From contig JAQWLT010000038.1 in the NCBI GenBank assembly GCA_029247205.1, positions 1 to 53,340 of the forward strand: DNA of 53,340 nucleotides, read 5' to 3'. Position 1 is the stretch's first letter; every line of letters begins with the position of its first letter. Under the pieces are notes generated by a model. It made no database searches. It had not been told where the DNA came from and saw only the letters and a program-made list of their open reading frames with translations. Source of the stretch: Phycisphaerales bacterium (GTDB lineage: Bacteria; Planctomycetota; Phycisphaerae; Phycisphaerales; SM1A02). Of the stretch, positions 43,509 to 51,379 are shown in pieces. The position numbers were made by a program, and so were the translations under genes.

Positions 43509-43883
43509 CTATTTCTTGGCTCGCTTAGTTCCGTACTTCGAGCGGCCCTTCATGCGGCCATCAACACCGAGCGTGTCATGGCTGCCGCGAACGACGTGAT
43601 ATCGCACACCAGGAAGGTCACGCACTCGACCACCACGCACGAGCACAATGGAGTGCTCCTGCAAGTTGTGGCCTTCGCCGCCGATGTAGGCGGTGATTTC
43701 CTTGCCGTTAGACAAACGCACACGAGCGACCTTGCGAAGTGCCGAGTTTGGCTTCTTGGGGGTCACTGTGCGGACCTGCAAGCACACGCCACGCTTTTGT
43801 GGGCATGCAAAGAGGTCTCGGACATTCGACTTCGCCTTGGGGCTGCGTCGTGGTTTGCGGACGAGTTGGTTGATCGTGGGCAT
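43509..43883 (-). CDS. rpsL: 30S ribosomal protein S12
   Basis: 124 residues, normal length. S12 lies at the decoding centre and helps set translational accuracy. [12 protein letters not shown] opens the protein, and [17 protein letters not shown] and [10 protein letters not shown] contain the two lysine-region segments where streptomycin resistance arises; both have the wild-type form. Start 43883 is chosen over an in-frame ATG seven codons upstream because the family begins with MPTINQL, and GGAG precedes it. It is the first gene of a leftward operon with rpsG, an E1-like enzyme and a nitroreductase. Confidence 0.98.
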   Translation of the reverse strand: MPTINQLVRKPRRSPKAKSNVRDLFACPQKRGVCLQVRTVTPKKPNSALRKVARVRLSNGKEITAYIGGEGHNLQEHSIVLVRGGRVRDLPGVRYHVVRGSHDTLGVDGRMKGRSKYGTKRAKK

Positions 43884-44208
43884 AGGAACTCCGGGTATCG
43901 CCATTTAGAGGCGAGCCGAGCAGTGTATCAGGACCAGCGTATTGGGCAAGACCCAGTCGCGGCGAAGGGGGCTCAGAGCACACCCAAGCTGTGGTGTGGT
44001 GGCGACTTGCTCAATGCAATTGGATATCGGACCTTGCAGGACGGATGGCCATCGCATTCTTGCCGCGACGGGCCTGTGGGCAACTCGTGGACAAGGGCTT
44101 TTGGTGAAGCAAAGACGGAGTTCATGGGTGAGTGAGGCATGATTTATCATAGAAACACGTTGGTTGCCCGTTCTGAATAGACTGCCAACTTACAGGAGGC
44201 CCGCTGCA
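43884..44208. other. Divergent intergenic region rpsL / rnhA
   Basis: 325 bases without a credible gene. A near-palindrome ATGATTTATCAT (about 44139-44150) overlaps -10-like words on both strands. AGGAGG at 44194-44199 serves rnhA. I found no full promoter that I would defend, and open frames crossing the region show no recognisable protein. Confidence 0.45.
44194..44199 (+). promoter_or_regulatory. Perfect Shine-Dalgarno that fixes a TTG start for rnhA
   Basis: AGGAGG lies nine bases before TTG 44209, directly ahead of the RNase H domain. An upstream in-frame TTG (44164) has no ribosome site and would place AGGAGG inside the coding region, so 44209 is the likely start. Confidence 0.75.
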
Positions 44209-44673
44209 TTGACGAACCCCTTTCTTCATGTCGAATTGCATTCGGATGGGGCGTGTTTGGGCAATCCAGGGCCGGGTGGTTGGGCTTGTATCCTCAGGCC
44301 ACTGGGGCAATTAACGGATGAGCAGGTGCTTGTCGGTGGTGATGCCGCCACGACGAATAATCGCATGGAACTCACGGGCGTGCTGGAAGGTCTTCGTTCG
44401 CTCCCTGATGGGGCCCATGTCGAGGTCTCTGCCGATAGCCAGTATGTGCTCAAGGGCCTCTCCGACTGGCTCGACAACTGGAAGCGGCGTGGCTGGCGAA
44501 CCGCCAGCCGTAAGCCTGTGAAGAATGAGGATCTTTGGCGTGCACTCGACATCGAACGCACGCGTTTGGAATTGTCGTACGTATGGGTAGAAGGACACGC
44601 GGGACATCCTGACAATGAACGCTGTGACGCACTTGCCAAACAGCAAGCAGAGATGTTTCAGCAGGAGAATTGA
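44209..44673 (+). CDS. rnhA: Ribonuclease HI
   Basis: 154 residues, typical of bacterial RNase HI, which cuts the RNA strand of RNA-DNA hybrids. The carboxylate tetrad is complete: Asp in HSDGACLGNPGPGGW, Glu in NNRMELTG, Asp in SADSQYVLKG and Asp in the late GHPDNERCD segment; the catalytic His is in VEGHAG. The basic protrusion NWKRRGWRT is also present. Translation starts at TTG, supported by AGGAGG. The stop codon is followed after one base by the GTG start of purL, so rnhA, purL and purQ probably share a transcript. Confidence 0.95.
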   Translation: MTNPFLHVELHSDGACLGNPGPGGWACILRPLGQLTDEQVLVGGDAATTNNRMELTGVLEGLRSLPDGAHVEVSADSQYVLKGLSDWLDNWKRRGWRTASRKPVKNEDLWRALDIERTRLELSYVWVEGHAGHPDNERCDALAKQQAEMFQQEN

Positions 44674-44674
44674 T

Positions 44675-47581
44675 GTGACGGTTCATCGAGTGGAAGTGCG
44701 AGCATGCGAAGAAGTCGGCGACCCAGCTGGACGAGCAGCGCTTGCAACCGTAAACGCATCGGCGATTCCAACGCCGCCTGCGCGCATCGAAACCGCATCG
44801 GTTTACCTTATTGAAGGTGATCTTGATGAAGGTTCTATTCGTCGAATTGCCGATGAGTTGCTTTCACATCCAGTGACCGACAGCGTTGTCATTGGTGCAA
44901 GTGAACCACGTGCCTCATCGCTTATTGAAGTGCATCCACTACCCGGCGTGATGGACCCTGGTGCCGAAGCGATTGAGGCGGCGATTGCATTGATGCTTGA
45001 GTGCTCGGTACAGGTGCGCACGGCGGTTCGTTACGACATGCACGGTGTGGACGATGCTGCGGCGCACCGAATTGCATCAGCATGCCTTGCGAATCCTTTG
45101 ATTCATGACGTGCATATTGGTTCTGCTCACCCCACTGCATTTCCAGCGGGGCATGCTCATGACATGAGCGTGCATGAGGTGCCGCTGCGAGAACTTGATG
45201 ATCCTGGGCTCGAACGGCTGAGCCGCGAAGCACACTTATTCTTGTCGCTCGATGAAATGCAGGCTGTTCGCGAGCACTTTCGGCTGCAACAGCGGGACCC
45301 ACGAGACATCGAGCTTGAAACGCTTGCGCAGACATGGTCTGAGCACTGCGTACACAAGACACTCAAGGCCACCATTGAGTACGCAGGTGAACTCCCGGGG
45401 GCCGATGACATCCCAGGGGCTGAACGGCTAGCCGACGGCCGGCTTCGCATTAACAACTTATTGAGGTCGACCGTCGCGGCTGCGACTCACCGGCTTATGG
45501 ATGAGGGGCTCTCGGACTGGTGCTTGTCAGTCTTTGTTGACAATGCAGGCATTGTTGGTTTCGACGATGACCATGCGGTGTGCTTCAAAGTAGAAACCCA
45601 CAATCATCCTTCGGCGCTCGAGCCATATGGCGGCGCCGCGACCGGTATCGGGGGATGTATTCGTGACATCATCGGCACAGGTCTCGCTGCCCGGCCTATT
45701 GCCGCAACCGACACATTCTGTGTTGCGCCGCTGGACCTCAAGGAGGTCCCCGCCGGCTGCTTGCCTCCACGGCAGATACTCTCGCGTGTCGTTGCCGGTG
45801 TTCGCGACTATGGCAATCGCATGGGCATTCCAACGCTCAATGGAACTGTTTGGTTTGATGCCGGCCATGTTGGGAACCCATTGGTGTTCTGTGGTTGTGT
45901 CGGTGTGATGCCACGAGATCTTGTGGAGGGTGACCCACAGACTGGTGATCGCATCATTGCGATTGGCGGGCGCACCGGTCGAGATGGCATACATGGTGCG
46001 ACTTTCTCATCAGCGGAGCTGACCGATACGCATGCCGATGAGTTTTCACATGCAGTGCAAATTGGCAATCCAATTACTGAGAAGAAGGCGCTCGATGCCA
46101 TTCTTGAAGCCCGTGACCATCCAGATGGTTGCCTCTTTACTGCCATCACCGACTGCGGGGCGGGCGGCTTCAGCAGCGCTGTTGGCGAAATGGGCGAGAA
46201 GCTTGGCGCTGAGGTGAATCTGGACAAGGCGCCGTTGAAATACGCGGGTCTGACTCCAACCGAGATCTGGATTAGCGAAGCCCAAGAGCGAATGGTGCTT
46301 TCGGTGCATCCTGATCGAGTGGCAGCGATTGCGGCAATTTGTGAGTCGCACGACGTCGAGTGGTGCGATCTTGGTGTGTTCGGCACTGAACAGTGTGAAC
46401 TCATACTTCGCTTTGATGGAACTGAGATTGGCCGACTCTCAATGGACTTTATGCACGGTGGGATTCCAGATCGGGTGCGGGATGCTGCCTGGACGCCTCC
46501 ACCAGAGACTGGCGTTACTGGAAATACCGATCCTGATGTTTCGGCCACGCTGCACGCCTTGCTGTCGCATCCAAATATTGCTTCCAAGCAGGACATCGTT
46601 CGCCAGTACGACCACGAAGTGCAAGGTCAAACCGTCTTGAAACCATTCGTTGGTCCAGGCGGCGATGGTCCTGGCGACGCGGCGGTCATCACGCCGGTGA
46701 GTGGATCAAGCCGCGGCCTTGCGATTGGCAGTGGCCTTGCGACAGGATGGTGCGAGGACCCGTACCTCATGGTTCTTGCGGCAGTTGATGAGTGCATTCG
46801 TAATCTCGTCTGTGTTGGGGCGGATCCAGAACGCATCGCCATTCTCGATAACTATTGCTGGCCCGGCTGCGAAGATCCGCAGCGGATGGCCGAATTGGTA
46901 CGTGCTTCTGTCGGCTGTCTGCATGCAGGCTTGGCCTACCGAACGCCATTTATCAGCGGCAAGGATTCGCTGAATAACCAATTCACGACCGATGCTGGCG
47001 AGACTATTCGTATTCCTCCAACCATGCTGATCAGCGGATTTGGGATCGTGCCTGACGTAGGTTCATGTGTGACCATGGACGCCAAGCATGCTGGACATGC
47101 CTTGTTGCTTGTAGGCGATACGACGGCGGCCATTGGCGGTAGCCACTTGCTCTATGTGGTTCCCGATGCTGTCGGTGACCGTTCACTGCCGGTGACTGAT
47201 CTCCAAGCTGGACCCGCTCGTGCTCGTGCCGTGTCGTCAGTGATTGCCGAGAACTTGGTCTACGCAGCGCACGATTGCAGCGAGGGCGGTGCGTTACTTG
47301 CTGCAACTGAAATGGCAATGGCCGGTGGGCTTGGAGTCGATCTTGACCACAATGCGATTGTTGGTGATCTTCCTGTAGCGGCGGCCTACTTTGCAGAGAC
47401 ACCCTCGCGATACTTGCTTGAAGTCTGCCCAAATCGTGTAGATGAGGTTCGAGATCGGCTAGCGCCACACACAGTCACACAGATCGGGACGATTACTCAG
47501 CATCCGCATTTGGTTCTTGGTGAGTTAGATATTTCAATGGCTTCGCTCTTCGATGCGTGGCGTGGCGGGCTGAACTTGTGA
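44675..47581 (+). CDS. purL: Phosphoribosylformylglycinamidine synthase, PurS-like repeats fused to PurL
   Basis: 968 residues against about 740 for stand-alone small PurL. FGAM synthase performs the fourth step of purine synthesis. The first 160 residues hold two PurS-like beta-alpha repeats (SVYLIEGDLDEGSIRRIADE with LLSHPVTDSVVIG; VQVRTAVRYDMHGVDDAAAH with CLANPLIHDVHIG), so the PurS subunit appears built in and duplicated. Catalytic PurL follows: TWSEHCVHKTLKATIEY, VETHNHPSALEPYGGAATG, GIPTLNGTVWFD, TDCGAGGFSSAVGEMGE and ISGKDSLNNQF. The glutaminase PurQ is the next gene, overlapping by one base. GTG 44675 with AGGAG seven bases upstream is chosen over an ATG inside rnhA. The name PurSL may fit better. 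Confidence 0.95.
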   Translation: MTVHRVEVRACEEVGDPAGRAALATVNASAIPTPPARIETASVYLIEGDLDEGSIRRIADELLSHPVTDSVVIGASEPRASSLIEVHPLPGVMDPGAEAIEAAIALMLECSVQVRTAVRYDMHGVDDAAAHRIASACLANPLIHDVHIGSAHPTAFPAGHAHDMSVHEVPLRELDDPGLERLSREAHLFLSLDEMQAVREHFRLQQRDPRDIELETLAQTWSEHCVHKTLKATIEYAGELPGADDIPGAERLADGRLRINNLLRSTVAAATHRLMDEGLSDWCLSVFVDNAGIVGFDDDHAVCFKVETHNHPSALEPYGGAATGIGGCIRDIIGTGLAARPIAATDTFCVAPLDLKEVPAGCLPPRQILSRVVAGVRDYGNRMGIPTLNGTVWFDAGHVGNPLVFCGCVGVMPRDLVEGDPQTGDRIIAIGGRTGRDGIHGATFSSAELTDTHADEFSHAVQIGNPITEKKALDAILEARDHPDGCLFTAITDCGAGGFSSAVGEMGEKLGAEVNLDKAPLKYAGLTPTEIWISEAQERMVLSVHPDRVAAIAAICESHDVEWCDLGVFGTEQCELILRFDGTEIGRLSMDFMHGGIPDRVRDAAWTPPPETGVTGNTDPDVSATLHALLSHPNIASKQDIVRQYDHEVQGQTVLKPFVGPGGDGPGDAAVITPVSGSSRGLAIGSGLATGWCEDPYLMVLAAVDECIRNLVCVGADPERIAILDNYCWPGCEDPQRMAELVRASVGCLHAGLAYRTPFISGKDSLNNQFTTDAGETIRIPPTMLISGFGIVPDVGSCVTMDAKHAGHALLLVGDTTAAIGGSHLLYVVPDAVGDRSLPVTDLQAGPARARAVSSVIAENLVYAAHDCSEGGALLAATEMAMAGGLGVDLDHNAIVGDLPVAAAYFAETPSRYLLEVCPNRVDEVRDRLAPHTVTQIGTITQHPHLVLGELDISMASLFDAWRGGLNL

Positions 47582-48390
47582 TGGACGTCGATACTATGGA
47601 TGACATGAGCATGCGACCACAGGCATTGGTACTGACCGCTCCAGGCATCAATTGTGATCTTGAACTTGCCGAGGCCTTTGAACTCGCTGGTGCCACAGCC
47701 CATCGTGTGCACCTCAATGAGTTGGCGAGTGACCCAAGTCGCATCGATGCATTTGATCTCATTGGCTTGCCTGGCGGATTCTCGTACGGCGACGCAATTG
47801 CGGCCGGTCGAATTCTCTCGGTCGTGCTGCAGTCCACCATTATCGATCAACTCCGAGCGGCGATTGACCGTGGCGTTCCAATGATTGCGCCTTGCAATGG
47901 GTTTCAAATTGCCGTGCAGGCTGGCCTACTCCCAGGCCCGTGGCCGGACAGTCCCGCTGTGACTGAAGCGGCGCTGCTTGAGAATGACGGTGGGCGATTC
48001 GTTGATCGATGGGTGTCGGTTGAGTATCCGACATCGCGGTGCATCTGGACGCGGGGCATGGGCACCGAAGCAGCCATACTTCCAATTGCCCATGGCGAAG
48101 GGCGATTTCACGCAAGCGAGCCGACGATGGCCCGCCTTGAAGCGGAAGGTCGTATTGCTATTCGTTATGCCCAGGGCGATGACCCAAATGGATCGCTCGG
48201 TCGCATCGCGGGGATTTGTGATCACAGCGGCTTGGTATTGGGCTTGATGCCGCATCCAGAGCGGTACCTGCACTGGACGAGGCACCCAGCGTGGACCCGA
48301 CTCGGGTCAATGGCGGGCGACCCACCGGGGCTGCAGATGTTTCAATCTGCTGTGGCGCATGTTCGCGCCGCTGCATCGGCGCCGGCCTGA
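47581..48390 (+). CDS. purQ: Phosphoribosylformylglycinamidine synthase glutaminase subunit
   Basis: 269 residues of the class-I (triad) glutamine amidotransferase type, supplying ammonia to PurL. Nucleophile cysteine in APCNGFQIAV, oxyanion region GLPGGFSYGDAIAAGRIL and the His/Glu pair in LMPHPERYLHW are all present. ATG 47581 shares its A with the purL TGA stop (TGATG), so the two are coupled; a second ATG five codons later is possible. The separate PurQ agrees with a PurSL-plus-PurQ arrangement rather than the fused proteobacterial enzyme. A short GC-rich gap then leads to the zinc-ribbon gene on the same strand. Confidence 0.95.
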   Translation: MDVDTMDDMSMRPQALVLTAPGINCDLELAEAFELAGATAHRVHLNELASDPSRIDAFDLIGLPGGFSYGDAIAAGRILSVVLQSTIIDQLRAAIDRGVPMIAPCNGFQIAVQAGLLPGPWPDSPAVTEAALLENDGGRFVDRWVSVEYPTSRCIWTRGMGTEAAILPIAHGEGRFHASEPTMARLEAEGRIAIRYAQGDDPNGSLGRIAGICDHSGLVLGLMPHPERYLHWTRHPAWTRLGSMAGDPPGLQMFQSAVAHVRAAASAPA

Positions 48391-48410
48391 GCGGCCGCGG
48401 GGGAGGTTGA

Positions 48411-49544
48411 ATGGCTCCAATTGATCCATTCTTTTTGACGCCACAAGACGGGCCGAGTGAGCCATCGTCTCGGACATGTGACTGTTGTGGCTATGACCTA
48501 CGTGCCCTCCCTGCGTATCGCCCGTGTCCAGAGTGTGGTCATGTCAGTGAAGAAGCGACGGTCTCGGTCACACCGAGTGGTACGCCGAGCGGCGGGACGT
48601 CCTGTATTCGATGCAGTTCGCCAACACCGGGATTACCTGTCGGTGCGCTTTGCGCACGTTGTGCGCAGAAATTACCACCACCCGGAAGGCGATTCGCGGA
48701 GGAGCCAATCAATCGCGAATGTAATGGCTGCGGATACGACTTGCGAGCCACGCCTGTTGGTGCGCCATGTCCTGAGTGTGGTAAACCTCCCCTCACTACG
48801 GATGGGGGGAGAACATCGGAATTCCGAAAGACCGTGCTCGCATCAGGGGAACTCTCGTTTCGAATTTCAAATCGTCGTACTCGATCATGGTTCTTTCGCG
48901 GCGCGTTGCTTGCAACGTTCTGGAGTGTCGTAGTTGTTGGGTCGATCGGGATCATATCGATGGTCGGTATCTCTTCAAATACGTATAACTCGGTCTTGGC
49001 AATATGCGCGACAGTTGCTGCGATCGCCATCTGGCCGCTGAGCCCACATTCACTCGATCGTGAACGTCCTGCTTGGTTCTTTGTCCGCTTTGGCGGGCGA
49101 GTTGGCCTTGCCTGCTGGGCTCTTGGCCTGTGGTGGTTCACGCTGTCGACCGAAGAAGGAAGGGCCGTGATGGCCATGCAACTCATCGGCCTAGTCGGCG
49201 GCATGCTCTTTCTTGCAGTCTTAGCGTCGGTCGCCCGCGAGCTTGAGTTGTTACATGTGGCTCGAAAGCTGACAACGTCGGCGGTCTTGTTGATTCCTAT
49301 TGGTTTATACACATTTGTCATGCCATTTCCTGAGAGCAGGGTGAACATCGACCAAGGAGCCTTTGGTTTCGTTGCCGTCGTGTTTGTGTTGTTTTCGATC
49401 CTGCCGTGGTATTGGTTGCTTCTGCGGGTCGCCCGTTCAGTGCTGGAATTGGCTTCGGAAGCCCGCTGGACCGAGCGGGCTCATCGGGACTATTCAAAGC
49501 GGGCAGCGGGCTGGCAAGATCGCATGAAACAGCACGAGGACTGA
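48411..49544 (+). CDS. Membrane protein with three N-terminal zinc ribbons
   Basis: 377 residues. The first 130 contain three four-cysteine ribbons: CDCCGYDLRALP...CPECG (about 23-43), CIRCSS...CARC (about 65-84) and CNGCGYDLRATP...CPECG (about 104-124). The first and third belong to the CGYDLR type frequent in Planctomycetota; the middle one is divergent. A hydrophobic region with about six or seven membrane helices follows (FWSVVVVGSIGIISMVG; LAICATVAAIAIWPL; LIGLVGGMLFLAVLA; AVLLIPIGLYTFVM; FGFVAVVFVLFSILPWYWLL), ending in a charged cytoplasmic tail. GGGAGG is only four bases before the ATG. Function unknown; ribbons could bind nucleic acid or protein. It is on the same strand as purQ, but a shared job is not evident. 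Confidence 0.85.
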   Translation: MAPIDPFFLTPQDGPSEPSSRTCDCCGYDLRALPAYRPCPECGHVSEEATVSVTPSGTPSGGTSCIRCSSPTPGLPVGALCARCAQKLPPPGRRFAEEPINRECNGCGYDLRATPVGAPCPECGKPPLTTDGGRTSEFRKTVLASGELSFRISNRRTRSWFFRGALLATFWSVVVVGSIGIISMVGISSNTYNSVLAICATVAAIAIWPLSPHSLDRERPAWFFVRFGGRVGLACWALGLWWFTLSTEEGRAVMAMQLIGLVGGMLFLAVLASVARELELLHVARKLTTSAVLLIPIGLYTFVMPFPESRVNIDQGAFGFVAVVFVLFSILPWYWLLLRVARSVLELASEARWTERAHRDYSKRAAGWQDRMKQHED

Positions 49545-49595
49545 CGCCTACCGGCTTCTCGCCTTACCATATGCAGCTCACTTGGGAGGCTCTTC

Positions 49596-50627
49596 ATGAG
49601 TAACGACGTTCTTCGCACAGCAGTCATTGGTGTCGGCCGTATGGGTCGGCATCATGCACGTGTGTACGCGCAAATGCCCGGCGCTGAGTTGATCGGCGTG
49701 GTTGATCATGACGCCACACGTGGCGCTGACATTGTCGAGGAGTGGGGCGGCACTGCGTGGACGTCGATCGATGGCCTGCTTGCAGCGGGTGTAGATGCAG
49801 TCACCATTGCAACACCAACTGTGCATCACCGTGCCGCTGCTGAGCAATTGCTTGCCGCGGGCGTTGCGTGCATGATTGAAAAACCACTGGCGCCAACCGC
49901 CGAGGACGCTGCGGCGATTGCGTCAGCAGCAGAGACGGCTGGGGTAGCGTTACAGGTTGGCCATGTGGTTCGATATGACCCAGTCATGCAGGCAATTAAG
50001 TCGCTTGGCGTATTGCGTCCGCGGCACTTGGAGCTGCATCGCATCAGCCCAATGACATTTCGTAGCGTTGATGTCGGTGTCGTACTTGACATGATGATTC
50101 ACGATCTCGATTTATTGACCATGCTTGTTGGTGATGCTCCAGAGGATATTCAAGCCAACGCGGTGGCTGTACTCGGCGATGCCGAGGATGTATGCAATGT
50201 TCGAATGACTTATGCGGCCGATGAAAGTGGCCATGGGTGTGTTGCGAATGTCACGGCATCGAGACTCGCGATGAAGACGGAGCGTACGCTTCGGTTGATA
50301 TCTGAGGACATGTATGTATCGGCTGACTTCGTTGAACGAACAGTAAAGGTCATTCGCAAGTCCGCGAATGCAGAACAGATTGATGAACTACGCAAACGTC
50401 TTGCCACTGGCGAAGATCTCAGCGGCGTCAATTATCTGGACCTTGTGCAGTTTGAGGACTTGAAGATCATCGACGCCGAGCCTCTTCGACTGCAAGCGGA
50501 AGACTTTCTGAGCGCAGTTCGAACTGGCGAGCGCCCTCCGGTTGATGCCGAAGCGGGATCTCTTGCGGTCCAAGTGGCTGAACGCATTGTTGAGACCGCG
50601 CGAGGCGGTCAACTTAGTCTGGCTTGA
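49596..50627 (+). CDS. Gfo/Idh/MocA family oxidoreductase, sugar dehydrogenase-like
   Basis: 343-residue cytoplasmic oxidoreductase without signal peptide. NAD-binding VIGVGRMGRHHARVYAQ starts at residue 10. VTIATPTVHHRAAAEQLL and MIEKPLAPT hold the conserved coenzyme-site lysine. VVLDMMIHDLDLLTMLVG contains the family's catalytic His region. The size and the VDVGVVLDMMIHDLDL segment recall GnnA, the UDP-N-acetylglucosamine 3-dehydrogenase of 2,3-diamino lipid A synthesis, and UDP-sugar oxidoreductases generally; without lpxA or an aminotransferase nearby this stays a hypothesis. GGGAGG six bases before ATG 49596 supports the start. The rlmE gene begins four bases after its stop. Confidence 0.88.
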   Translation: MSNDVLRTAVIGVGRMGRHHARVYAQMPGAELIGVVDHDATRGADIVEEWGGTAWTSIDGLLAAGVDAVTIATPTVHHRAAAEQLLAAGVACMIEKPLAPTAEDAAAIASAAETAGVALQVGHVVRYDPVMQAIKSLGVLRPRHLELHRISPMTFRSVDVGVVLDMMIHDLDLLTMLVGDAPEDIQANAVAVLGDAEDVCNVRMTYAADESGHGCVANVTASRLAMKTERTLRLISEDMYVSADFVERTVKVIRKSANAEQIDELRKRLATGEDLSGVNYLDLVQFEDLKIIDAEPLRLQAEDFLSAVRTGERPPVDAEAGSLAVQVAERIVETARGGQLSLA

Positions 50628-50631
50628 CTCT

Positions 50632-51288
50632 ATGGCTGAGCGGGAGATCCATGATCATTGGTCGCGTGAGGCAAAGCGCAAGGGCTATCGTTCGCGTGCA
50701 GCGTTCAAACTCATGCAGATTGATGATCGCCGCGGGATTCTGAAGAAAGGCGACCAGGTTTTGGACCTTGGGTGCGCCCCAGGATCGTGGTTGCAAGTGG
50801 TATCGCAGCGGGTGGGCGCCAGTGGCCGGGGTTGGGGCATCGATCTCAAGGTTGTTGCTAGTGGCCTGCCAGATAATGTGATAGCGATGGAAGGCAATGC
50901 CGAAGACCCCGAGGGGGCAGGCGTTCCAGCATCAATGCTCTTTGACGTGGTGTTGTCTGACATGATGCCGTCGACCACAGGAAGCCGCGACACCGACCAC
51001 TTTCGCAGCATCAGTGTGTGTGAATTGGCAATGGATATATGCCCACGGTGGCTTCGCCCGGGAGGGACACTGGTCATGAAGGTGCTCGAGGGCGCTGCTA
51101 TGCAGCAGTTACTCGCAGATGCCCGCAAGCAGTTTGAGAAGGTGAAGCCCTTCAAGCCAGATGCTTCCCGCAAGGAGTCAACCGAGATTTTTGTGATTGC
51201 TCATGGATACCGTGGGCCGCCTGTCGATACGCCCCCAGCGGGTCCACCAACAGCAGGCGGCCCCCCGCCTGTGCCCGAGGGTTGGTAG
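50632..51288 (+). CDS. rlmE: 23S rRNA 2'-O-ribose methyltransferase (RlmE/FtsJ)
   Basis: 218 residues. It methylates the ribose 2'-hydroxyl of a uridine in the peptidyl-transferase A loop of 23S rRNA using S-adenosylmethionine. The KDKE tetrad can be read: Lys in YRSRAAFKLMQID, Asp in VLSDMMPSTTG, Lys in LVMKVLEG and Glu in ASRKESTEIFVIA. The SAM loop is LDLGCAPGSWLQ. The last 25 residues form a Pro/Gly-rich tail (PPVDTPPAGPPTAGGPPP) beyond the normal RlmE end, probably disordered. Start ATG 50632 lies four bases after the previous stop; no ribosome site is obvious, so coupled translation is likely. Confidence 0.93.
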   Translation: MAEREIHDHWSREAKRKGYRSRAAFKLMQIDDRRGILKKGDQVLDLGCAPGSWLQVVSQRVGASGRGWGIDLKVVASGLPDNVIAMEGNAEDPEGAGVPASMLFDVVLSDMMPSTTGSRDTDHFRSISVCELAMDICPRWLRPGGTLVMKVLEGAAMQQLLADARKQFEKVKPFKPDASRKESTEIFVIAHGYRGPPVDTPPAGPPTAGGPPPVPEGW

Positions 51289-51298
51289 TCTGTTGATC

Positions 51299-51375
51299 GC
51301 CTCGGGGCGCCACGCGTAACGTGGCTGAGATGTACCCGTCAAACCTGATCCGGTTCGTACCGGCGGAGGGAAGGT
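51299..51375 (+). ncRNA. TPP riboswitch (THI element) upstream of thiC
   Basis: All hallmarks of the thiamine-pyrophosphate aptamer are present in order: CGGGGCGCC, a stem GCCACG (51309-51314) / CGTGGC (51320-51325), CTGAGA, ACCCG, ACCTGATC, a stem CCGGT (51350-51354) / ACCGG (51359-51363), and GGCGGAGGGA. The closing P1 helix is short (CCT 51300-51302 with AGG 51372-51374). The conserved GGAGGG (51365-51370) lies nine bases before the thiC ATG, so the 3' end of the aptamer is also the ribosome site; binding of TPP should therefore block translation directly. Confidence 0.95.
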
Positions 51376-51379
51376 TGAA

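Noticed and set aside
43386-44135. Plus-strand open frame of about 250 codons crossing rpsL
   Set aside because: It lies antisense to rpsL (43509-43883), which is certain, and its translation resembles no protein; it is a mirror of conserved codon use.
45808-46596. Minus-strand open frame of about 260 codons inside purL
   Set aside because: Ser/Pro/Arg-rich translation without structure, antisense to conserved purL motifs; shadow frame.
48539-49348. Minus-strand open frame of about 270 codons inside the zinc-ribbon gene
   Set aside because: Antisense shadow; its cysteine-free, Pro/Arg-rich translation has no recognisable domain.
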